DNA from: an uncultured Oscillospiraceae bacterium
GTDB taxonomy: Bacteria > Bacillota > Clostridia > Oscillospirales > Ruminococcaceae
Assembly: GCA_905197685.1 (NCBI GenBank)
Contig: CAJJZS010000003.1
Location: forward strand, 124,001 to 188,000
Direction of reading: 5' to 3'
DNA: 64,000 nt
Part shown: one piece after another, positions 41,375 to 48,860 of the stretch
Position numbering within the stretch: position 1 is the first letter of the stretch
Layout of the letters: the number at the start of each line of letters is the position of its first letter
Made by a program: the position numbers and the translations under genes
Notes under the pieces: generated by a model
What the model was told of the DNA's origin: nothing
What the model saw: only the letters and a program-made list of their open reading frames with translations
Database searches by the model: none

Positions 41375-42677
41375 GATGCTTCGCAAAATAGAAAATAAAG
41401 AAATCGTGGTCGGCGTAGTCGGCTTAGGCTATGTCGGACTTCCGCTTGCGGTAGAAAAAGCAAAAGCGGGATTTAAAACCATCGGTTTTGATGTGCAGTC
41501 CCAGAAGGTGGACATGGTAAATGCAGGTCATAACTACATTGGCGACGTAGTAGACAGCGACTTAGCAGACATTGTAAAGAGCGGTATGCTTTCTGCCACC
41601 ACCGATTTCAGTTTTGTAAAGGATGTTGACTTTATCGCTATCTGTGTGCCGACACCGCTGGACGAGCATCAGCAGCCGGATATCAGCTATGTTCGCTCTT
41701 CCACCGAAGCAGTATCTAAGTATCTGAAAAAAGGAACTATGGTTGTTTTGGAATCTACCACCTATCCGGGCACAACCGAAGAGTTGATTAAACCAATCCT
41801 TGAAAACGGCTCCGGTTTAAAATGCGGAGAGGATTTCTACCTCGGTTTCTCCCCGGAACGCGTTGACCCGGGAAATCTGATTTACAAAACCAAAAACACC
41901 CCGAAGGTAGTAGGCGCAATCGGTAAGGACGCTACCGAAGTGATTGCGGCAATGTACCGCGCTGTTCTGGAAGGGGAAGTTTATGAAGTATCCTGTCCGG
42001 CAGTTGCGGAGATGGAAAAGATTTTGGAAAATACCTACCGCAATATCAACATCGGTTTGGTAAACGAGCTGACCATGCTGTGCAATGAAATGGGTATCAG
42101 TATGTGGGAAGTTGTGGATGCTGCAAAAACAAAACCATACGGGTTCCAGCCCTTCTACCCGGGTCCGGGTCTTGGCGGACACTGCATTCCGCTTGACCCA
42201 TACTATCTTTCTTGGAAAGCAAGAGAGTACGGTTTCCATACCTCTATGATTGAAAGTTCGATGATGATTAACGATAAGATGCCGGAATACTGCGTTGACC
42301 GCGCAGCTAAAATCCTGAATAAAGTAAAGAAAGCGATGAACGGCTCTAAAGTTCTGGTTCTCGGCGTTGCTTATAAACAGGATATCGATGATTACCGTGA
42401 AAGCCCGGCACTGAAGGTAATTGACGTTCTGGAAAGAGAAGGCTCAGAAGTTACCTTCTTTGATCCATGGGTAAAAGAATACAAACATAACGGACAGGTT
42501 CGTCAAAGCATTCCTGCATTGACAGAACAGGTCCTTAAAGAAGCGGATTTGGTTATGATTACCACCGCGCACACCAATGTGGATTATGATATGGTTCAGA
42601 AAAATGCGGCTTTGATTTTTGATACCAAAAATGCAATGAAGAATATCGCAAATCGCGAAAACATTGAGGTTCTCTAA
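41361..42677 (+). CDS. UDP-sugar 6-dehydrogenase (WbpA-like)
   Basis: The 438-residue enzyme has the NAD-binding loop GVVGLGYVG (18-26) and catalytic Cys275 in GPGLGGHCIPLDP. It oxidises C6 of a UDP-N-acetylhexosamine to a uronic acid with two NAD+. The WecC (ManNAc) and WbpA (GlcNAc) types look alike, but the following WbpB-, WbpD- and WbpE-like genes favour UDP-GlcNAc. ATG 41361 (or 41364) follows GAGAGG and overlaps the flippase gene. The following 207 bases hold no gene. Confidence 0.9.
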   Translation: MMKNEMLRKIENKEIVVGVVGLGYVGLPLAVEKAKAGFKTIGFDVQSQKVDMVNAGHNYIGDVVDSDLADIVKSGMLSATTDFSFVKDVDFIAICVPTPLDEHQQPDISYVRSSTEAVSKYLKKGTMVVLESTTYPGTTEELIKPILENGSGLKCGEDFYLGFSPERVDPGNLIYKTKNTPKVVGAIGKDATEVIAAMYRAVLEGEVYEVSCPAVAEMEKILENTYRNINIGLVNELTMLCNEMGISMWEVVDAAKTKPYGFQPFYPGPGLGGHCIPLDPYYLSWKAREYGFHTSMIESSMMINDKMPEYCVDRAAKILNKVKKAMNGSKVLVLGVAYKQDIDDYRESPALKVIDVLEREGSEVTFFDPWVKEYKHNGQVRQSIPALTEQVLKEADLVMITTAHTNVDYDMVQKNAALIFDTKNAMKNIANRENIEVL

Positions 42678-42884
42678 TCAGTTTTGTTAGGACGAAAAGG
42701 CAAAGCCTTTGGGCGTTTGTTGCAACAAGAGAAATATCCCAAAATAACCGGAAGAAAAAGCGATCGGGGCAGTTTTCAGTTTCGATGCTGTGGTATGTCA
42801 GTAGCCTGAAACCTGTTTCGAGTTCGCTTAGTTCTCATTTGAGAAAGACAGAAGCAGGCTGAGCCTGCAAGGAGGAAGATCAGG

Positions 42885-43958
42885 ATGAAATATGCTTTAA
42901 TCGGCTGCGGAAGAATCGCAACCAATCATATCAAGGCAGTACTCAACAATCATCTGGAGTTTGCAGCAGTCTGCGATGTTGTGCCTGAGCAGATGGAAAA
43001 TCTGCTCGCAAAGCATGAACTGAATCGGGAGGAGTCTATCCATCGTTATACCGATTATCGGGAAATGATTGAAAAGGAACAGCCGGAGCTGGTTGGAATT
43101 GCAACCGAAAGCGGAATCCATGCGCAGATTGCATTATATTGCATTGACCATGGCGTCAATGTCATTATCGAAAAACCGATGGCGATGAGTATAGAGGACG
43201 CCAATGAAATTATCCGCCGCAGCGAAGAAAAAGGCGTTAAGGTTTCTGCCTGCCATCAAAATCGCTTTAATGTTGCGGTTCAGCAGATGAGAAAAGCTCT
43301 GGAAGCAGGAAGATTCGGTAAACTTTCCCATGGTTCGATTCATGTTCGTTGGAACCGCAATCAGGATTATTATGACCAGGCAAAATGGAGAGGAACCTGG
43401 GCGCAGGACGGCGGCGCTTTAATGAATCAATGTATCCACGGAATCGACCTGCTGCGTTGGATGATGGGCGGAGAAATTGATGAAGTGTATGGTGTTACCA
43501 GACAGCAGTTCCACCATTATCTGGAGGCAGAGGATATCGGTATGGCAGTTGTAAAGTTTAAAAACGGAGCAGTTGCCACCATTGAAGGAACAACCAATGT
43601 CTATCCGAAAAATCTGGAAGAAACCCTTTACCTGTTTGGTGAAAACGGAACAGTAAAACTGGGCGGAAAATCTACAAATAATATTGACGTTTGGGATTTT
43701 GCGGACGAAACCGAAGAAGACAGCAAAAATAAAGGTTTGGAAGAAGCGACTAGCAATGTTTACGGAAACGGTCACACCAGTTTGTATGCCGATGTGATTG
43801 ACGCAATTAAAAATGACCGTAAACCGTATGTGGACGCTTATGCCGGCAAAAATGCGCTGGAACTGGTTTTGGCAATTTATAAAAGCCAGAAAGAGGGCAG
43901 ACCGGTTAAGCTGCCGTTGGATCACTTTGCAAGCATTGACATGAAGGGTGAATTTTAA
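42885..43958 (+). CDS. Gfo/Idh/MocA oxidoreductase (WbpB-like)
   Basis: The 357-residue protein has an N-terminal NAD-binding fold (ALIGCGRIATNHIKA, residues 3-17), the EKPMAMSIEDA motif (about 95-105) and the sugar-binding HQNRFNVAVQQM and QCIHGIDLLRWM regions. WbpB oxidises C3 of UDP-GlcNAc uronic acid to a keto group. It lies directly upstream of the WbpD- and WbpE-like genes. A good AAGGAGG precedes the ATG. Confidence 0.88.
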   Translation: MKYALIGCGRIATNHIKAVLNNHLEFAAVCDVVPEQMENLLAKHELNREESIHRYTDYREMIEKEQPELVGIATESGIHAQIALYCIDHGVNVIIEKPMAMSIEDANEIIRRSEEKGVKVSACHQNRFNVAVQQMRKALEAGRFGKLSHGSIHVRWNRNQDYYDQAKWRGTWAQDGGALMNQCIHGIDLLRWMMGGEIDEVYGVTRQQFHHYLEAEDIGMAVVKFKNGAVATIEGTTNVYPKNLEETLYLFGENGTVKLGGKSTNNIDVWDFADETEEDSKNKGLEEATSNVYGNGHTSLYADVIDAIKNDRKPYVDAYAGKNALELVLAIYKSQKEGRPVKLPLDHFASIDMKGEF

Positions 43959-43999
43959 AACAGAAAACCTGAGATAACAATCGGAAAGGGCGGTAAAAA

Positions 44000-44566
44000 A
44001 TGCCGGAATATTTTGTACATGAAAGCAGCTATGTTGATGATAATGTAACCATCGGAAAGAACACAAAAATCTGGCATTTTTGCCACCTCCAAAGCGGCGC
44101 TGTCATTGGGGAAAACTGTTCTTTTGGGCAGAATGTAAATATTTCCTGCCATGTAAAAATCGGGAACGGTGTAAAAATTCAAAACAATGTTTCTGTTTAT
44201 GAAGGGGTAGAACTGGAAGATTATGTATTCTGCGGTCCGTCAATGGTGTTCACCAATGATTTAACTCCAAGGGCAAAGTATCCAAAAGGACCTGCCGGAT
44301 ATAAAAAGACATTGGTGAAAACAGGAGCGAGCATTGGGGCAAATGCAACGGTTGTATGCGGACACACCATAGGCAGTTGGGCTATGATTGCATCGGGAGC
44401 GGTTGTAACAAAAGACGTTTTAAACCATGCTCTGATGGCGGGAGTGCCGGCAAAACAAATTGGTTGGGTGTGCGAATGTGGCAAGGTACTCGATCACTCG
44501 CTTTGCTGTCCAGATTGCGGCAGACATTACCGGGAAAGCGAAAACGGATTGACGGAAATAAAATAG
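44000..44566 (+). CDS. Left-handed beta-helix N-acetyltransferase (WbpD-like) with Cys-rich tail
   Basis: The 188-residue enzyme contains hexapeptide repeats (about 10-150, for example VTIGKNTKIWHFCHLQSGAV and GASIGANATVVCG) that form a trimeric beta-helix. The LNHALMAGVPAKQIGWV closing helix follows. WbpD acetylates the new 3-amino group of the uronic acid. An extra C-terminal segment (about 157-178) has CECG and CCPDCG, which could bind zinc. Its stop is 12 bases before the aminotransferase start. Confidence 0.9.
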   Translation: MPEYFVHESSYVDDNVTIGKNTKIWHFCHLQSGAVIGENCSFGQNVNISCHVKIGNGVKIQNNVSVYEGVELEDYVFCGPSMVFTNDLTPRAKYPKGPAGYKKTLVKTGASIGANATVVCGHTIGSWAMIASGAVVTKDVLNHALMAGVPAKQIGWVCECGKVLDHSLCCPDCGRHYRESENGLTEIK

Positions 44567-44578
44567 GAGGAGCCTTAC

Positions 44579-45712
44579 ATGGAATTTCGTGATTTAAAAA
44601 GACAATATCAGGAATTAAAACCGCAGATGGATGCAGCGATGCAGGAAGTTGTGCAGAACTGTAATTTTATCAGCGGAAAACAGGTGACTCAGCTGGAAGA
44701 ACAGTTGGCAGAGTATGTCGGCGTGAAGCATTGTGTGACTTGTGGAAACGGAACCGATGCTTTAACTATGGTTATGATGGCATGGGAAATCGGGGAGGGT
44801 GACGCTGTTTTTGTTCCGACCTTTACCTTCTTTGCCAGCGCGGAGGTTGTAGCTTTTGAAGGGGCGACACCGATTTTTGTTGATGTCAGAGAAGATACCT
44901 TCAATATTGACCCGGAAAAGCTGGAAGAGGAGATTGTTCGGGTGCAAAAAGAGGGAAAACTTACTCCCAAAGCAGTGATTGCCGTTGATTTGTTCGGACA
45001 ACCTGCGGAATATGAGCGTTTGGAGACAATTTGTAAAAAGTATAATCTGCTGCTTTTGGAAGACGGAGCGCAAGGATTCGGAGGAAAAATCGGGGAACGC
45101 AGAGCGTGCAGCTTCGGTGACGCAGCGACCACCTCTTTCTTTCCGGCAAAACCGTTAGGCTGCTACGGAGACGGAGGCGCTGTTTTTACCAATGATGATG
45201 CCGTTGCGGAATATCTGCGCTCGATTCGCGTTCACGGAAAAGGCAGTTCCGGAAAATATGATAATGTTAGAATCGGATGGAATTCCCGTCTGGATACCCT
45301 TCAGGCAGCGGTGTTGCAGGTAAAGCTCAAAGCATTTGCGGAATATGAGCTGGATGCAGTAAACCGCGCAGCGCAAAAATATACCGAATATTTAGGCGAA
45401 GGGGTAAAAACACCGCTTGTTCCGCAGGGATTTTTGTCCAGCTGGGCGCAGTACACTTTGATTTTAGAAAGCAGAGAACAGAGGGAATATCTGCAAAAGG
45501 AATTAAAAGAGCAGGGAATACCGACTATGATTTATTATCCAAAGCCGATGCACCTGCAAACAGCATTTGCGCAGTTGGGATACGCTCCGGGAGATTTTCC
45601 GATTGCAGAATCGCTGTGCGACAGAGTGCTTTCTTTGCCGATGCACCCGTATCTGGACGAATCGGACATTAAATTTGTCTGCAACGCGGTAAAGGCTGCG
45701 CTGAATTTGTAG
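44579..45712 (+). CDS. DegT/DnrJ/EryC1 aminotransferase (WbpE-like)
   Basis: The 377-residue PLP enzyme has Lys191 in SFFPAKPLGCYGDGGA and the VTCGNGTDALTMVM phosphate-binding region (about 53-66). WbpE installs the 3-amino group made possible by WbpB, and WbpD then acetylates it. Together with the dehydrogenase they should make UDP-2,3-diacetamido-2,3-dideoxy-glucuronic acid. No WbpI-type 2-epimerase is present, so a gluco rather than manno product is expected. Confidence 0.9.
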   Translation: MEFRDLKRQYQELKPQMDAAMQEVVQNCNFISGKQVTQLEEQLAEYVGVKHCVTCGNGTDALTMVMMAWEIGEGDAVFVPTFTFFASAEVVAFEGATPIFVDVREDTFNIDPEKLEEEIVRVQKEGKLTPKAVIAVDLFGQPAEYERLETICKKYNLLLLEDGAQGFGGKIGERRACSFGDAATTSFFPAKPLGCYGDGGAVFTNDDAVAEYLRSIRVHGKGSSGKYDNVRIGWNSRLDTLQAAVLQVKLKAFAEYELDAVNRAAQKYTEYLGEGVKTPLVPQGFLSSWAQYTLILESREQREYLQKELKEQGIPTMIYYPKPMHLQTAFAQLGYAPGDFPIAESLCDRVLSLPMHPYLDESDIKFVCNAVKAALNL

Positions 45713-45766
45713 AATAACGGCTTGTTGTTCGGATTCGGCGGAGGTTATAAGCCTTAGGAGGAATCT

Positions 45767-46645
45767 ATGAAAGTTAAAAAAGCGGTCATTCCGGCAGCCG
45801 GTTTGGGGACAAGGGTGCTTCCGGCGTCCAAGTCGATGCCAAAAGAGATGCTGCCGATTGTGGATAAACCGGCAATTCAATATATTGTGGAAGAAGTTGT
45901 AAAGAGCGGGATTGAGGATATTTTAATTATCACAAGCCGTGGAAAAACAACGGTTGAAGATCATTTTGACAGAAACCCCGAGTTGGAAGCAAGGTTGCTT
46001 GCAGCGAAAAAGCAAGAGGTTTATGATCAGATGGTTGCAATTTCCCATATGGCAAACATTCAGTATGTTCGTCAAAAGGAAACCAAGGGTCTGGGGCACG
46101 CGGTACTGTGCGCAAAAGCCTTTGTGGGCAACGAACCTTTTGCCGTGCTTTACGGAGACGATGTAATTCTGGGAGGAGAGCGTCCTGCCTGTCGGGAGCT
46201 GTGCGAGGTGTATGAGCAGTACGGAATCGGGGTAGCGGGAATCAAACCGGTTCCCCGTGAGGATATCAGCAAGTACTGTTCGTTGGCTTTGGAAGCAGTG
46301 GAGGGAAGAAGCGACCTGTTCCGTTTGACCGATATGATTGAAAAGCCTTCCCTGACCGAGATTTTATCCAATTATTCCATTTTGGGAAGGGTTGTGCTGC
46401 CGCCGGAAATTTTCCCGATTCTGGAAAAAACAGCGCCGGGTGCAGGCGGAGAAATTCAGCTTACCGATGCGATGAAGGTACTGGCAAAACAGTATGGCAT
46501 GATGGGAATTGAATTTACAGGAACCCGTTACGATATGGGCAATAAATTCGGAATTCTTCAGGCAATCGTAGAGGTTGCTTTGCAGCATCCTCAGGTGAAA
46601 GATCAGTTCCGAGACTACATCAAAGAAGTTGCCTCCCGTTTATAA
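45767..46645 (+). CDS. galU: UTP-glucose-1-phosphate uridylyltransferase
   Basis: The 292-residue enzyme starts with KKAVIPAAGLGTRVLPASKS (nucleotide-binding G-x-G-T-R loop, about 8-17), followed by the MPKEMLPIVDKPAIQYIVEE block (Lys near 26). It makes UDP-glucose from UTP and glucose-1-phosphate and supplies precursors for the operon. It is the last gene of the polysaccharide operon and is followed by a strong terminator. Confidence 0.95.
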   Translation: MKVKKAVIPAAGLGTRVLPASKSMPKEMLPIVDKPAIQYIVEEVVKSGIEDILIITSRGKTTVEDHFDRNPELEARLLAAKKQEVYDQMVAISHMANIQYVRQKETKGLGHAVLCAKAFVGNEPFAVLYGDDVILGGERPACRELCEVYEQYGIGVAGIKPVPREDISKYCSLALEAVEGRSDLFRLTDMIEKPSLTEILSNYSILGRVVLPPEIFPILEKTAPGAGGEIQLTDAMKVLAKQYGMMGIEFTGTRYDMGNKFGILQAIVEVALQHPQVKDQFRDYIKEVASRL

Positions 46646-46662
46646 CGGCGCGGCTCTTTTTG

Positions 46663-46697
46663 TACAGGCAGAATGGATAATTCTGCCTGTATTTTTT
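46663..46697 (+). terminator. Terminator of the polysaccharide operon
   Basis: TACAGGCAGAAT (46663-46674) pairs with ATTCTGCCTGTA (46680-46691), a perfect 12-bp stem with a 5-base loop, followed by TTTTTT. Confidence 0.92.
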
Positions 46698-46711
46698 GTT
46701 CTAAAGAGATA

Positions 46712-46740
46712 TTGAAAATTATCTCGAAAAAGCATATAAT
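46712..46740 (+). promoter_or_regulatory. Promoter of the small secreted peptide gene
   Basis: TTGAAA (46712-46717) and TATAAT (46735-46740) are exactly 17 bases apart, 15 bases after the terminator's T-run. Confidence 0.8.
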
Positions 46741-46778
46741 AAATACATAAAAAATGTGTTTCTTTTTGAGGTGTATTT

Positions 46779-46922
46779 ATGAGGCGTGAACAAAAAGTTT
46801 TTGTTATGTTGATGGCAGCCTGTATGGCGTTTGCGGGAATTTCGTCGGTGAGTTCGGCATCGGCTTCTAAATCTGCGTTTGCTTTTGTACCGCAGTCTGC
46901 GATTTATTCCGAATGGATATAA
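46779..46922 (+). CDS. Small predicted secreted peptide (47 residues)
   Basis: An ATG behind TGAGG opens 47 codons. Residues 1-6 are basic (MRREQK) and 7-24 hydrophobic (VFVMLMAACMAFAGISSV). A small-residue stretch SSASASKSA follows, with a plausible signal-peptidase site after Ala27 or Ala29, leaving about 18 mature residues ending AFAFVPQSAIYSEWI. No lipobox is visible. It has its own consensus promoter, and the acetyltransferase gene follows in the same transcript. A signalling or wall-associated peptide is possible; the family is unknown. Confidence 0.6.
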   Translation: MRREQKVFVMLMAACMAFAGISSVSSASASKSAFAFVPQSAIYSEWI

Positions 46923-46942
46923 GAAAAAACAGGAGTTTATAT

Positions 46943-47401
46943 ATGATTATCAGAAATTATCAGCCGAGTGACTGTAAGGAACTCAGCGAATTATTTTACC
47001 GTACCGTTCATACAGTCAATGCAAAGGATTACACACAGGAACAGCTTGATGTGTGGGCAACGGGAACGCTTGATTTGGAAAACTGGAATCGTTCTTTCAC
47101 AGAACACGATACCGTTGTTGCACTTGAAGGAAAAATTATTGTCGGATTCGGTGACATGGATTTGACAGGTTATCTTGATCGTCTGTATGTTCATGCGGAT
47201 TTTCAGGGACAAGGGGTTGCATCGGCAATCTGTGACCGTTTGGAACAGAAGGTGAGCGGAAAAATTGTGACTCACGCCTCTGTTACGGCAAGACCTTTTT
47301 TTGAAAGGCGTGGATACCGCGTAGTAAAAGAGCAGCAGGTAGAGCGTCAGGGAATTTTGCTTACCAACTTTGTTATGGAAAAAGAACAGAAAAAGATTTA
47401 A
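46943..47401 (+). CDS. GNAT family N-acetyltransferase
   Basis: The 152-residue protein has the GNAT acetyl-CoA loop VHADFQGQGVASAICDRLE (about 91-109) and the ARPFFERRGYRVVKEQQVER end typical of small PhnO/YafP-like enzymes. Substrate unknown. The internal ATG 46943 is chosen because AGGAG lies 9 bases before it. It follows the secreted peptide gene by 20 bases. A hairpin (TGACACCT/AGGTGTCA, 47407-47438) with TTTTT lies between it and the convergent kinase gene. Confidence 0.85.
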   Translation: MIIRNYQPSDCKELSELFYRTVHTVNAKDYTQEQLDVWATGTLDLENWNRSFTEHDTVVALEGKIIVGFGDMDLTGYLDRLYVHADFQGQGVASAICDRLEQKVSGKIVTHASVTARPFFERRGYRVVKEQQVERQGILLTNFVMEKEQKKI

Positions 47402-47406
47402 AAAAT

Positions 47407-47446
47407 TGACACCTCTTCGATAAAAAGGAAAGGTGTCATTGTTTTT
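47407..47446. terminator. Hairpin between convergent genes
   Basis: TGACACCT (47407-47414) pairs with AGGTGTCA (47431-47438), followed by TTGTTTTT on the plus strand and preceded by AAAAA. Confidence 0.6.
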
Positions 47447-47951
47447 ACAGTCTTTCAATTATTTTTTGTGCTGTTTGCTGTGGAGAAAGCCTGTCTGTAT
47501 TGATTTTTTCGGTATTCAGTGAACGATAAAGCCCAAGACGAGCAACACTTCGTGATAAAATATCAGGTTGGCGCAGCTGCAAATCAACATCTTTTTGCAG
47601 TCTTGTTAATAAAACCGGTTCGGAAACAGTCAGCGTAAAGCAGCGAATCTCTGTATTTTGACAGGCGGGGGAAATAAGCTCAATAATTTGGTCTAAGATT
47701 TCCTGTCGATCCATTACCCAACAAAAAATAACTGTTTGATAATCCGGACAGTTTAGAAAGTTGCGTAATAGGAAACCGATATTTTGCAGAACCATCTTTT
47801 TGGGATTTTCGGTAACAATAAGCGGATTGCTGTACCAACACCAATCTCCGTCCAGAAAAACACTTTGGGGAAGAATAGATGCCAGTTCTTTACAAACCGT
47901 TGTTTTTCCGACACCCATTGTCCCGTTAATCAGAATACATTGTTTTGGCAT
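47445..47951 (-). CDS. P-loop nucleoside/nucleotide kinase-like protein
   Basis: The 168-residue protein begins with ILINGTMGVGKTTVCKELA, containing Walker A G-T-M-G-V-G-Lys16-T-T. The strand TVIFCWVMDRQE (about 73-84) and a lid region (RLQKDVDLQLRQPDILSRSV) fit the AAA/shikimate-kinase-like fold of small kinases. Substrate unknown. Single gene with a start 30 bases from the neighbouring TVP38 gene end. Confidence 0.8.
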   Translation of the reverse strand: MPKQCILINGTMGVGKTTVCKELASILPQSVFLDGDWCWYSNPLIVTENPKKMVLQNIGFLLRNFLNCPDYQTVIFCWVMDRQEILDQIIELISPACQNTEIRCFTLTVSEPVLLTRLQKDVDLQLRQPDILSRSVARLGLYRSLNTEKINTDRLSPQQTAQKIIERL

Positions 47952-47986
47952 AAAGCACCTCGTAATAAAATGATCGGATTTAAAGA

Positions 47987-48679
47987 TTATTTCGCTTCTT
48001 TAACACGGTACTTTTTGTTTAGGAAAAGGGAGGAAAAAACAGAAATGCCGATTAGTATCGCGATAGTCAAGAAGGTTTGCGGGGTTAGAGCAGAGAGAAA
48101 TCCTCCGTTCAGGCTTTGAGAGAATAAGTCGGCAAACAAAACATGAAGAATCATCATCGGCGACAGACCAAGCAGCGAGCCAATCAGGTAGCGTTTGTAA
48201 TCTGCTGAACACGCGCCCAAAAACAAGCTGCATAAATCTCCGGGCAAGACGGAAACGATGCGCATCAGGTAAGAGAGCATAACTTGATTGGAAATTCCTG
48301 CTTGCTGTAATTTATGCAGCTTTGGATATTTTTCAATCAGATGTTCGATTACGCTGCTTCCAAAATGTTTACCTAACAGGTAAGGAAGAGTAACGGACAC
48401 AATCAGACCGAGATAGTTTATTAAAATTGCGGGGATTGTCCCAAACCAGAAGGCAGAAACCAAGTACAACGCAGACAGTGGGAAAACAACCGACAGCGAT
48501 TTTACACCAAACAGGCAGACAATTCCCAGGCAAGCCAACAGGAGATTGGGCGGAGAGTAAGAAATCAGTTCGGAAAAGGACATTTGACTGCCGATAAAAA
48601 CGCACAGTAAAATTAACAGCACAGTGAGAAGCGGGGGAAGAATCCGAAAGGATTTTGGCAGTTTGGATTTTTGAGTCAT
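47987..48679 (-). CDS. TVP38/TMEM64 (VTT domain) membrane protein
   Basis: The 230-residue protein has five to six membrane helices and the VTT/SNARE-associated signature. The FGTIPAILINYLGLIVSVTLPYLLGKHFG region (about 90-118, described by position) includes the conserved L-G-x-x-(F/G) re-entrant loop, and a second conserved PGDLCSLFLGACSADYKRYLIGS stretch follows. DedA/TVP38 relatives act in lipid or undecaprenyl-phosphate handling. I chose ATG 48679 behind AAAGGAG. Confidence 0.85.
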   Translation of the reverse strand: MTQKSKLPKSFRILPPLLTVLLILLCVFIGSQMSFSELISYSPPNLLLACLGIVCLFGVKSLSVVFPLSALYLVSAFWFGTIPAILINYLGLIVSVTLPYLLGKHFGSSVIEHLIEKYPKLHKLQQAGISNQVMLSYLMRIVSVLPGDLCSLFLGACSADYKRYLIGSLLGLSPMMILHVLFADLFSQSLNGGFLSALTPQTFLTIAILIGISVFSSLFLNKKYRVKEAK

Positions 48680-48860
48680 CGAGGATTCTCCTTTCTTTTG
48701 GTTTCTTTGAGAATATTTTATCCCTTTCTGGAAAAAAGTCAAGCGGCAGGTTGTAACAATCGGTCAAAATATCCCTTTTCTTTTGGAAAAGAATATGTTA
48801 AAATGGAGAAAATGTTGGATTTCACAACATCAAATACAGTCAGCAAAGGAGTGCAGAAAT

